This document shows positions 1 through 8,349 of a stretch of DNA of 14,851 nt, one piece after another. Origin of the DNA: Thiohalobacter sp. Its GTDB lineage: Bacteria > Pseudomonadota > Gammaproteobacteria > DSM-19610. A model generated the notes under the pieces. The model was not told the origin of the DNA. It was given only the letters and a program-made list of their open reading frames with translations, and did not search any database. Each line of letters begins with the position of its first letter. The first letter of the stretch is position 1. Both the position numbers and the translations under genes were made by a program. Location of the stretch: the NCBI GenBank assembly GCA_027080445.1, contig JALWRY010000341.1, positions 1 through 14,851 of the forward strand, written 5' to 3'.

Positions 1-78
1 GAACTGACCCCCCGGGTCTGGAAAGAAACATTTGCGGACAAAATTTTAAAAAGCGATTTGGACAGGGTGGGTCAATAG
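1..78 (+). other. Possible 3' end of a truncated gene at the window edge
   Basis: Frame 1 is open from the first base to a TAG at 76-78, giving 25 codons that begin ELTPRVWKETF and end in LDRVGQ. I do not recognise it, and 25 open codons can arise by chance. Short TGACCC (5-10) and GGGTCA (69-74) segments face each other, which might hint at an insertion-sequence end, but the match is only six bases. From 79 to 266 I see no gene, RNA or clear terminator; this stretch is noticeably A+T-richer than the core genes to the right. Confidence 0.15.
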
Positions 79-266
79 CGTCGTAGTTTGAACGGTTACA
101 TAAAGAACCCGTAAACAATTTTGTGTAAATGGCAGCTTCAAATGTACTGTCTTTTCCCGACGCATGGGCGTATGTCCAGAAAACCACTTTTTCATGGAGT
201 CATTATATTACTGAAGGTCTGAAAGTGGCCGTAATTTGACATTTTCCTGTCGCCTGTAAGCGGCAA

Positions 267-662
267 CTATATTTCAACAATCTTTAACGGGAAGTGATTC
301 GCGATTGGGGTGAAGTCCTTGTCATTATGTAGCAACTGACAACGGTGCTCCAGAGCTGTAGCAGCAATAATGCAATCATTGGTTTTTCGAATGGTAATGC
401 CTTTCTTGCGCAGTTTGCGATATATGTCTGCCGCCTTAATGAATACTGATTGAGGCATCGGCAACATTATCAATGGATCAAGATAGCGCTGTACATGCCT
501 GTGACTTTTATCGTCAGCGATACCTTGCAGAATTTCTGTCATTATGATGCCGCATAACGCAAGATCGTCGCTTTCCTGTATGAATTGCTCCAACGTTGTC
601 ACATGTGGCGGGTTACGGCCGGAAAAGAAATCGATCCAGACGCTGGTATCGACCAGGATCAC
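267..662 (-). CDS. vapC: VapC-family PIN-domain toxin ribonuclease
   Basis: Toxin of a type II toxin-antitoxin pair. VapC proteins are Mg-dependent endoribonucleases that cut tRNA or rRNA when released from VapB. The 131-residue length is normal for a single PIN domain. The acidic active-site set is complete: D5 in MILVDTSVWIDFF, E43 in MTEILQG, D96 in TNDCIIAATAL and D114 in LLHNDKDF, so the protein should be catalytically competent. The start is a GTG at 660-662 that overlaps the TGA stop of vapB (GTGA), implying translational coupling in an antitoxin-first operon. The PIN family is certain; the exact RNA target cannot be read from sequence. Confidence 0.93.
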   Translation of the reverse strand: MILVDTSVWIDFFSGRNPPHVTTLEQFIQESDDLALCGIIMTEILQGIADDKSHRHVQRYLDPLIMLPMPQSVFIKAADIYRKLRKKGITIRKTNDCIIAATALEHRCQLLHNDKDFTPIANHFPLKIVEI

Positions 663-874
663 CGGCCACGGCCTTTGCGCATCTCGTCAAGGTCGCCCTC
701 CCACGATACGTTGCCCTTCAGTTGGAGCAATTTCTTTTGTTGCTTGTGACGCAGTAGCTCGCGCAAGGCGAAGTCAACCAGCTCACGTCGCGTCTTGAGT
801 CCTGTGGCCTTGAGGCCAGCTGCGACCAGCTTGCTATCAAGCACTATATTGGTACGTACCGATTCGGATTTCAC
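659..874 (-). CDS. vapB: VapB-family antitoxin
   Basis: Antitoxin partner of VapC, about 71 residues. The sequence SVRTNIVLDSKL, then ATGLKTRRELVDFAL, then a C-terminal GNVSWEGDLDEMR is the usual layout of the VapB group with an N-terminal ribbon-helix-helix-like DNA-binding part and a C-terminal toxin-binding tail. I chose the GTG at 872-874 because a GAGG ribosome-binding site lies 8 nt upstream (883-886) and because family members begin near the RTNIV segment. The open frame continues upstream to 1090, but that extension would read through the tRNA 3' exon and is not coding. The product is expected to repress its own promoter, alone or with VapC; the palindrome at 886-914 is a likely binding site. 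Confidence 0.9.
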   Translation of the reverse strand: MKSESVRTNIVLDSKLVAAGLKATGLKTRRELVDFALRELLRHKQQKKLLQLKGNVSWEGDLDEMRKGRGR

Positions 875-885
875 GGCATCATCCT

Positions 886-914
886 CTACACATAAAATAC
901 TAATATGTGTGTAG
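886..914. promoter_or_regulatory. Palindromic operator candidate of vapBC
   Basis: CTACACATA (886-894) is matched by its inverted copy TATGTGTGTAG (904-914), which carries one extra GT, with nine bases between. The palindrome lies over the predicted -10 box and transcription start and reaches the vapB ribosome-binding site. This is where VapB or VapBC autorepression sites commonly sit. Binding is inferred from position and symmetry only. Confidence 0.5.
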
Positions 915-941
915 TATAGACTTGTGCGCATTAGCTGGCAA
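913..941 (-). promoter_or_regulatory. Sigma-70 promoter of vapBC
   Basis: On the minus strand TTGCCA (936-941) and TATACT (913-918) are separated by exactly 17 nt. This is a strong sigma-70 type match. Transcription would start near 906 and give a leader of about 30 nt before the vapB GTG. Confidence 0.65.
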
Positions 942-1028
942 GCAGATGGTAACTCAAGGTTGACTACGTCCGTTTGTGGCCGAAGTCGGCCTTTTGTAAC
1001 TTTGCACGGGACGAATTCAACCACGAAT

Positions 1029-1357
1029 TGGTGGGCCCGCCAGGACTCGAACCTGGGACCAAGGGATTCACTGTACCCTGATATTTCCATCAGGAGTGGA
1101 CTATCTCATCACCCTCAACCGGGTTGCTAGGGTGCGGGACGCTCTCGCCTGTTATTAAGGACACTTCGGCAACCTTGCGGTTTCCAGTCCCCAGGTAGTC
1201 TCTGCACCTTCCGAAGGTGTACCTTCGGCTTGGCTCAGGGTTGCCACCAGCCTGACTGATGAGGTTTCCCTGAATTCATCCCGTTCATTCCGCGCATTTC
1301 TGTGCGGACGCACCATTTTGATGAGTCCCCTGCTCTAACCAACTGAGCTACAGGCCC
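1029..1357 (-). tRNA. ileX: tRNA-Ile(CAU), split by a group I intron
   Basis: Joining 1357-1321 to 1068-1029 gives a 77-nt cloverleaf with encoded CCA. The acceptor arm GGGCCTG pairs with CGGGCCC (one U-G pair), the D arm is GCTC/GAGC, the anticodon arm is GGGGA / CUCAUAA / UCCCU, and the T arm contains GGTTCGAGTCC. The anticodon is CAU. Elongator and initiator Met tRNAs share it, but the body and the position beside rpoD match the minor tRNA-Ile whose C34 is changed to lysidine by TilS; E. coli ileX also lies next to rpoD. The interruption follows U36, so the anticodon ends at the splice site. Functional tRNA needs intron self-splicing. Confidence 0.9.
1069..1320 (-). ncRNA. Group I self-splicing intron (IC3-like, 252 nt) in tRNA-Ile(CAU)
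   Basis: The 5' exon ends in U (1321) and the intron ends in G (1069), as group I introns require. An internal guide GUG (within AUGGUGCG near the intron 5' end) can pair with the exon CAU, giving the U-G pair at the 5' splice site. Conserved core elements occur in order on the minus strand: a P3/P4 strand with CAGGGAAACC (1263-1277), its partner with CCCTGAGCCAAGCC (1227-1243, CAGGG pairing with CCCTG), the R element GGTGCAGAGACTACC (1194-1211) and the S element GATAGTCC (1098-1107), with GACTA pairing to TAGTC as P7. Wording and insertion site closely match the Azoarcus tRNA-Ile intron. No open frame for a homing enzyme lies inside it. Splicing is predicted, not shown. Confidence 0.92.
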
Positions 1358-1369
1358 AAAACAGGCGCG

Positions 1370-1375
1370 ATTCTA
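1370..1375 (-). promoter_or_regulatory. -10 box of the tRNA-Ile promoter
   Basis: TAGAAT lies 12 nt upstream of the mature tRNA 5' end and is followed by a GC-rich discriminator (CGCGCC), the pattern seen at stringently controlled stable-RNA promoters. The -35 region about 17 nt further upstream is weak. Confidence 0.45.
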
Positions 1376-1458
1376 GCAGGTTTTGTCGTATTTGTGGTCT
1401 TGAAAACAAGGGATGTTCGAGTGAGGATGTATGCGCATATTGACGCAAGGAGTGCGGG

Positions 1459-1836
1459 ATGACGAAGTTGGTCTGCCTGAGCTGCAGAAAAGGGTTGTCT
1501 GGAAAACAAGTGAAATACTGCTCCCGAACCTGCAAGAATCGCTATAGCAACAAGCTGCGGCAGTCCTATCTGGCGCAGCAGCGCCGAGGCAAGAGGCGAA
1601 AGTTGCTATTGATTGAGGTGAAGGGTGGCAAGTGTTTGCGATGTGGCTATGCGCGAAACCATGCCGCACTGGATTTTCATCATATAGACCCGGAGAGCAA
1701 GGTATTTGCGTTGGATCTTCGCGCCTTGTCTAACCGGAAGTGGGAAAAGGTTTTGGAAGAAGTGGAAAAATGTGTATTACTCTGCTCGAACTGTCATGCA
1801 GAAGAACACCATCCTGACTGTGCGTTAAATAAATAA
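1459..1836 (+). CDS. Small standalone HNH endonuclease with N-terminal zinc-binding module
   Basis: A 125-residue protein with two parts. Residues 6-25 hold a four-cysteine zinc module (C6, C9, C21, C25) followed by a very basic stretch around 42-48. Residues 59-117 form an HNH nuclease domain: CLRCGY (C59, C62), the catalytic LDFHHID (H74/H75), and LLCSNCHAEEH with C109, N111, C112 and H113. All metal-binding and catalytic positions are present, so it looks active as a DNA endonuclease. An AAGGAG ribosome-binding site (1447-1452) lies six bases before the ATG. The gene faces away from the intron-bearing tRNA, 101 bp from its 5' end, and converges on rpoD. Such small HNH proteins occur in phages, as free-standing homing enzymes and as defence nucleases; which applies here is not readable. 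Confidence 0.8.
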   Translation: MTKLVCLSCRKGLSGKQVKYCSRTCKNRYSNKLRQSYLAQQRRGKRRKLLLIEVKGGKCLRCGYARNHAALDFHHIDPESKVFALDLRALSNRKWEKVLEEVEKCVLLCSNCHAEEHHPDCALNK

Positions 1837-1843
1837 CGCACAG
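1818..1843. terminator. Perfect hairpin between the convergent HNH gene and rpoD
   Basis: A ten-base perfect inverted repeat (CTGTGCGTTA / TAACGCACAG) with a six-base AATAAA loop covers the HNH stop codon and sits 8 bp beyond the rpoD stop. Its place between converging genes suggests a bidirectional terminator or a 3'-end stabiliser. Neither side has a clear U tract, so intrinsic termination may be weak. Confidence 0.45.
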
Positions 1844-1851
1844 GTTGGTGC

Positions 1852-3682
<1,831 letters not shown>

Positions 3683-3734
3683 CTGAACTGTTCCCCGTCT
3701 CTCGGATGTTGCGCCGATAAAAAGTCAAACGACC

Positions 3735-3763
3735 ATTATAGCTGATTCGGCGTGTATTAGCCA
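3735..3763 (-). promoter_or_regulatory. Promoter candidate for rpoD in the dnaG-rpoD gap
   Basis: A perfect TATAAT -10 box (3735-3740) has a poor -35 (TGGCTA, 3758-3763) at 17-nt spacing. It lies in the 103-bp dnaG-rpoD gap and could let rpoD be transcribed independently of dnaG. Confidence 0.5.
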
Positions 3764-3782
3764 TATCTGTTACGCTCTAACG

Positions 3783-3807
3783 GCGTCACCCGTTTGTCGG
3801 GTGACGC
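3783..3807 (-). terminator. Hairpin at the dnaG stop / dnaG-rpoD boundary
   Basis: A perfect ten-base inverted repeat (GCGTCACCCG / CGGGTGACGC) with a five-base loop straddles the dnaG stop codon. There is no U tract after it on the minus strand. It may act as a transcription attenuator, or as an RNA-processing or stability element that sets dnaG and rpoD levels apart; E. coli processes its mRNA in the same gap. Confidence 0.4.
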
Positions 3808-5543
3808 ATTGCAAGTAACGCTTTCAATTCATCTTTCTCAGAGTCGCTGAGCGTCTGTTGGCGGCTCTGAAATAACAACAGTTCCATACGGTAACTGTTT
3901 CTCTGCTCTAGCAGACGCTGTAACGCGTCCCGAAATTCCTCAGCCAGCCCTTCGGCCGGCAAATCCAGTGGTGTACCCGCCAGCCTGGCCAGGTGCTGTT
4001 CCTCGGGCTGCCCGCGCCAGTACTCAAGTATCCCACCTGCGGAGAGGTTGGGGCGCTGGTGTAGGATTTCAAGCAGCTTGCACAGCAAGGCAATGCCAGG
4101 TGCGTCGAAATCCTCAAGCCCGCAGGGTGTGACAACGGTTTCCGCCAGCTGCGGTTGCTCCAGCAACAGGCGTATGGCGGTGCGAACCGGGCTGCGTCCG
4201 CTATGACTCGATGGTGGCTTCGGGGGTTCCTCACGAAGCACCTTTTCCTGACTAAATACACGGGTTTGTAGCCTTGAGGCGCTCATACCGCTGTATTCAG
4301 CCAGCTGATCGAGCATCAAGTCCCGGAATACCGTGTCCGGCATGCGCTGCAGCAGCGGTCGCGCCAGGTTCACCAGTTGGTCGCGGCCTTCTATAGTGGT
4401 TGTATCGACCTGTTGTTGCAGGTGTTCAAAGAAAAACTGTGAAAGTGGAACCGACTCGACAGTTTTTTTCTGAAAAGCGTCTGCACCGATGTGGCGCACC
4501 AGGCTGTCAGGGTCCTCACCTTGCGGAAGAAACAGGAAGCGCGCTTCACGGCCGTCGTGCATGGCCGGCAGTGCATTCTCCAGTGCGCGCCACGCGGCGC
4601 GGCTGCCGGCGGCATCGCCATCGAAACAGAACACCACCTCGCGCACGGTGCGGTACAGGCGTTCCAGGTGGTCCGGCGTGGTGGCGGTGCCCAGTGTGGC
4701 CACGGCGTTGGTCAGGCCGAACTGGGCCAGCGCCACCACGTCCATGTAACCTTCAACCACCAGCAGGCGTTGCAGTTTCTGGCTGGCCTTGCGGGCTTCG
4801 AACAGGCCATAGAGTTCCTGGCCTTTGTGGAACACCGGGCTTTCCGGGCTGTTCATATACTTGGGCTTTTCGTCACCCATGACCCTGCCACCGAAGCCGA
4901 TGGTGCGGCCGCGCCGGTCACGGATGGGAAACATGATGCGGTCCCGGAAGCGGTCGTAACAGCCGCCTTCATCGCGTTTTACCAGCAGCCCCAGCTCGAC
5001 AGCCAGTTGCTGGCTGTGAGTGTCATTACCAAGATATTTCAGCAGGTTGTCCCAGCCGGGCGGGGCGTAACCGAATCCGAAGGTGGCGGCGACCTCACCG
5101 CTCAGGCCACGGTCTTTCAGGTAATTGACGGCGTTTTCGGCCTGCGGATGTTCGCGCAGCTGGCTACGGTAAAAGCGGTCGACTTTCTCCAGCAGTGAAT
5201 AGTGATCGTCGCGGCGGGTGTCCTTGCGTGGTGCGTGGCCCTCCTCGCGCGGCACGTCGACGCCGATGCTGCGCGCCAGTTCCTCGATGGCTTCGGGGAA
5301 TTCCAGGTGGTCGTATTCCATCATGAAACCGATGGCGCTGCCGTGTGCGCCGCAGCCGAAGCAGTGATAGAACTGTTTACTCGGGCTGACGGTAAAAGAC
5401 GGGGTTTTTTCGTTGTGGAACGGGCAGCAGGCCTGGTATTCGCGACCGGCTTTTTTCAACGGCACGCGGGCGTCGATGACTTCGACGATATCGACTCGGT
5501 TGAGCAGGTCGTCGATGAAGTTTTGCGGAATGCGGCCGGCCAT
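3786..5543 (-). CDS. dnaG: DNA primase DnaG
   Basis: Makes RNA primers for replication and works with the DnaB helicase. The 585 residues match the usual length (E. coli 581). The N-terminal zinc site is C40, H43, C61 and C64 (CPFHNEKTPSF, YHCFGCG). The catalytic TOPRIM domain shows E264 in LLVVEGYMDVVAL and D308/D310 in CFDGDAAGSRAA. The C-terminal part, the helicase-binding region, is less conserved, as expected. The ATG at 5541-5543 gives the standard MAGRIPQNFIDDLL beginning but has no evident Shine-Dalgarno sequence. The gene order dnaG-rpoD is the classic macromolecular-synthesis operon, yet rpsU (ribosomal protein S21), its usual upstream partner, is missing and replaced by a repeat element. 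Confidence 0.97.
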   Translation of the reverse strand: MAGRIPQNFIDDLLNRVDIVEVIDARVPLKKAGREYQACCPFHNEKTPSFTVSPSKQFYHCFGCGAHGSAIGFMMEYDHLEFPEAIEELARSIGVDVPREEGHAPRKDTRRDDHYSLLEKVDRFYRSQLREHPQAENAVNYLKDRGLSGEVAATFGFGYAPPGWDNLLKYLGNDTHSQQLAVELGLLVKRDEGGCYDRFRDRIMFPIRDRRGRTIGFGGRVMGDEKPKYMNSPESPVFHKGQELYGLFEARKASQKLQRLLVVEGYMDVVALAQFGLTNAVATLGTATTPDHLERLYRTVREVVFCFDGDAAGSRAAWRALENALPAMHDGREARFLFLPQGEDPDSLVRHIGADAFQKKTVESVPLSQFFFEHLQQQVDTTTIEGRDQLVNLARPLLQRMPDTVFRDLMLDQLAEYSGMSASRLQTRVFSQEKVLREEPPKPPSSHSGRSPVRTAIRLLLEQPQLAETVVTPCGLEDFDAPGIALLCKLLEILHQRPNLSAGGILEYWRGQPEEQHLARLAGTPLDLPAEGLAEEFRDALQRLLEQRNSYRMELLLFQSRQQTLSDSEKDELKALLAMRHPTNG

Positions 5544-5600
5544 GAGCTATATGGTAGGGGATGCGCGGGGCAGGGTATACGGGGGCTTGCTGTTTTCCCG

Positions 5601-5730
5601 TCATTGCACCCAGGAGTACTTCCTCAGGATGTCTTCGCCATCCTTCAGGGCGCGAGCGCAGCGCGGCGATCTCTTTGGGTCGGGCGCTAAGCTGACAGAG
5701 ATTGCCACGGCGCTGCACGCCTCGCAATGA
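5601..5730. repeat. MITE-like inverted-repeat element between dnaG and mshL
   Basis: A 130-bp non-coding element bounded by TCATTGC (5601-5607) and GCAATGA (5724-5730). Inside it, two longer arms are imperfect inverted copies: GCGAGCGCAGCGCGGCGATC (from 5652, continuing to 5674) and AGAGATTGCCACGGCGCTGC (from 5697, continuing to 5725). The wording 'TCATTGCGAG...GGCAATCTC' is typical of short dispersed repeats found in many copies in some proteobacterial genomes. It encodes nothing. mshL homology begins right at its edge, and only about 57 bp separate its left end from the dnaG start. Copy number cannot be judged within this window. Confidence 0.7.
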
Positions 5731-7129
5731 ACTGTTGTTTGCGCTGGCGCGCGATGCGCACCTGAATATCGACGTGCACCCCGGCCTGTCCGGCAAGGTC
5801 ACGCTGAACGCCATTGACCAGACCCTGTTGCAGATACTCGACCGTATCACGGCACAGGTGCCTATTCGCTACCACTTCGAGGACGAGTTACTGGTCATTG
5901 AACCGGACCGCCCGTACCTGCGCAGTTATTACATCGACTATGTGAATCTTTCCCGCAGCAGCGAGAGTACCAACGGTGTATCCACACAGATTTCCACCAC
6001 CGGGGGATCAGCGATACAGGCTTCCGGATCCGGCGGTTCAACCCGCAGTAGCAGTACGGGCTCCAACAGTTCTTCCACCTCGGTCACCAGTACCTCAAAG
6101 AACCGGTTCTGGAACCAGCTGCAGCAGAACATTGCCAATATGCTGGGTTTCAGGGCCGATGACGAGAATGTCAACCAGTCCGTTATTGTCAATGCCGAAA
6201 CCGGCCTGCTGACGGTTCGCGCTACCCAGACCCAACACCTCAAAATCCAGCAATATCTGGACCGACTCATCACCAACGCCCAGCGCCAGGTTCTGATCGA
6301 AGCGACCGTCGTGGAAGTTGAACTCAATAATAAATACCAGTTCGGCGTGGACTGGTCGAAGATCGCCGACAAGGGTAATGGTTTCTCCTTTACCCAGAAT
6401 CTGCTCGGCACCAACCTGGTCAACCCGCCGGTATTCACACTCAATTACACAGACAGCAAAAGCTTCGGGGATATCGCCGCCACGGTGAAAATGTTGCAGG
6501 AATTTGGCAACGTCAAGGTGTTGTCCAGCCCAAAAATCATGGCGATCAACAACCAGGCGGCGCTGCTCAAGGTCGTCAACAATATTGTTTACTTCACGCT
6601 GGAAAGCGATACGGTCTCCAACCAGGCGACGGCGACCACCACCTTTACCAGTACGCCACATACGGTTCCCGTCGGCTTTGTCATGTCGGTAACCCCGCAG
6701 ATCAGCCGTGACGATGCCGTTACCCTGAACGTACGGCCGACGATCTCCCGCGTGACCGGCTTTGTTAACGACCCGAATCCTGACCTGGCAAAACAGAATG
6801 TCGAAAGCCGCATACCACAGATCCAGATACGCGAAATGGAATCGATACTACGTGTGCGCAGTGGCCAGGTGGCCGTGCTTGGCGGTCTGATCCAGGACAG
6901 TATTGACCTTACCGACCAGGGTATTCCAGGGCTCTCCAGCATCGATTACGTTGGCGATGCCTTTACCTACCGCAATAACAAGATCAAGAAATCCGAGCTG
7001 GTCATCTTCATGCGCCCGCGTGTTGTTGCCAGCCTGGACAAACCCCTGGACGTGTACAACGATTATCTACCCGATCCCGATACGCCTCTCGGGCCAAACC
7101 GCGCCAGTAAACGGGGAGGACGGCCTTGA
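5702..7129 (+). CDS. mshL: MSHA-type pilus secretin MshL, N-terminally truncated
   Basis: Outer-membrane secretin that would form the pilus exit channel. Recognisable homology starts at NELLFALARDAHLNIDVHPG, coded from about 5726, exactly at the end of the repeat element. The preceding eight residues, read from a TTG at 5702, are repeat sequence. The signal peptide and the earliest N-terminal region are therefore absent. What follows is normal: a short secretin N-domain, a Ser/Thr/Gly-rich linker (about residues 85-137), a second N-domain (ATVVEVELNNKYQFGVDW) and the secretin channel domain ending SGQVAVLGGLIQD, SELVIFMRPRVV. As it stands it could not be exported. Its stop overlaps the next gene. 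Either a genuine rearranged pseudogene or an assembly joint. Confidence 0.85.
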   Translation: MPRRCTPRNELLFALARDAHLNIDVHPGLSGKVTLNAIDQTLLQILDRITAQVPIRYHFEDELLVIEPDRPYLRSYYIDYVNLSRSSESTNGVSTQISTTGGSAIQASGSGGSTRSSSTGSNSSSTSVTSTSKNRFWNQLQQNIANMLGFRADDENVNQSVIVNAETGLLTVRATQTQHLKIQQYLDRLITNAQRQVLIEATVVEVELNNKYQFGVDWSKIADKGNGFSFTQNLLGTNLVNPPVFTLNYTDSKSFGDIAATVKMLQEFGNVKVLSSPKIMAINNQAALLKVVNNIVYFTLESDTVSNQATATTTFTSTPHTVPVGFVMSVTPQISRDDAVTLNVRPTISRVTGFVNDPNPDLAKQNVESRIPQIQIREMESILRVRSGQVAVLGGLIQDSIDLTDQGIPGLSSIDYVGDAFTYRNNKIKKSELVIFMRPRVVASLDKPLDVYNDYLPDPDTPLGPNRASKRGGRP

Positions 7130-8349
7130 GTCTGTTGATGGATGCGCTCAGGCGCGCTGAAAACGCTACCACTGACGTTGGGGAGGCGATAAACACGCCT
7201 GCAGAAGAAACTTCTGCGCCAGCAGAACCTGCCACACCGGACCTGTCACTGGAACCACTCAACAGCACGGCGCCACAAGCCGGGCTTGCCGAACAAGGCC
7301 GGGCCGAAACCTGTGCCCTGGCAGAGCCTGCAAACGATCCGCCGCCTGTACCCGCTCAACCCGCGAAACCCGATGCCCCGCCAGCCGGCCGAGTCCGGCT
7401 TGCACCGCGTTCGTCCCGGACAAAAAACAGGCTGATGTTCGGGTCGGGTTTTATCCTCATTCTGACCGCGGTGGGTGGATACTATGCATGGAAAGTCAGT
7501 CAGTTTCCGGTACCCGGTCATTACCAATCGGCAACATTGATCCGTGAGCCGGCGCCCACCGATAGCGCGCCGGCGCTTGTCAAACCTGCCGCAGTAAACA
7601 AAACCGTGACGCTTCCCCTGAAAACCGCGACAGCGCCGGCGCGCGTCACAGCAAAAGCCCGGCGTTCACAAACACCCCCGGCCCAGGCGACGCAAAAACA
7701 TCGCCCGGTCAGGGCGGTCCATCATACTGCAACACCTATACACATCCGTAAAAAAAGCCGTACATCGGCAGTCGACGCACAACTGCACGCTGCCTGGCGT
7801 GCTTACCAGCAGCAGGACTATCTTCGTGCGGAAAGTCAGTACAAACAGGTACTGCACCGTTACCCGGACAACCGGGATGCCATGCTGGGCCTGGCAGCTA
7901 TTGCCCTGTACCGTAACAACGCGACTGCAGCGCACTATTATTATGAACGCGTACTTAAAAATCACCCTGGCGACAAGCTGGCGCGGGTGGCACTGCAGTC
8001 ACTCGCCGGATCGGGTGATGCACTGAAAGACAGCAGCCAGCTGAAATTCTGGCTGCAATCGGACCCGAACAATCCGCAATTGCTGTTTGCACTCGGCAAT
8101 CACCAGGCCGAGCTCGGTAACTGGAAAGAAGCGCAGCGCGCTTACTTCAAAGCCTTCCGTCTTGCACCCAATCGCGCGGATTACGCCTTTAACCTGGCCG
8201 TTGCACTCGACCAACTGTCACTCTACCGGCAAGCCCTGAATTACTATCGCCAGGCGCGCAAACTGGCCGGCCCGGCAACCCTGTTCAGCATCAAACAACT
8301 GGACCGGCGCATCGCCCGCCTTGAACACAAGGGAGCACCCGGTTCATGA
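7126..8349 (+). CDS. mshN: TPR pilus biogenesis protein, MshN-like
   Basis: A bitopic inner-membrane protein of 407 residues. The start is a TTG at 7126-7128 overlapping the mshL stop (TTGA); a strong GGGGAGGA site (7113-7120) and the family-typical beginning MSLLMDALRRAE support it. A Pro/Ala-rich cytoplasmic tail (1-100) leads to one membrane helix (about 104-124), a Pro/Ala/Lys-rich periplasmic linker, and C-terminal tetratricopeptide repeats from about residue 220 (HAAWRAYQQQDYLRAESQYK, and later YDPNR-like helices at ALGNHQAELGNWKEAQRAYF). MshN-type proteins are thought to act as assembly scaffolds beside the secretin. The gene overlaps mshE by four bases. Confidence 0.78.
   Translation: MSLLMDALRRAENATTDVGEAINTPAEETSAPAEPATPDLSLEPLNSTAPQAGLAEQGRAETCALAEPANDPPPVPAQPAKPDAPPAGRVRLAPRSSRTKNRLMFGSGFILILTAVGGYYAWKVSQFPVPGHYQSATLIREPAPTDSAPALVKPAAVNKTVTLPLKTATAPARVTAKARRSQTPPAQATQKHRPVRAVHHTATPIHIRKKSRTSAVDAQLHAAWRAYQQQDYLRAESQYKQVLHRYPDNRDAMLGLAAIALYRNNATAAHYYYERVLKNHPGDKLARVALQSLAGSGDALKDSSQLKFWLQSDPNNPQLLFALGNHQAELGNWKEAQRAYFKAFRLAPNRADYAFNLAVALDQLSLYRQALNYYRQARKLAGPATLFSIKQLDRRIARLEHKGAPGS

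Noticed and set aside
978..995. Hairpin GGCCGA-AG-TCGGCC followed by TTTT on the plus strand
   Set aside because: No plus-strand gene ends here, and on the minus strand, downstream of the tRNA, no U tract follows; probably incidental or a decayed terminator.
875..1090. N-terminal extension of vapB up to 1090
   Set aside because: It would translate the tRNA 3' exon and the promoter/operator; the GTG at 874 has a good ribosome-binding site and the family-typical beginning.
4491..5198. 235-codon plus-strand open frame opposite dnaG
   Set aside because: Antisense to the conserved primase domain; a by-product of GC-rich codon use.
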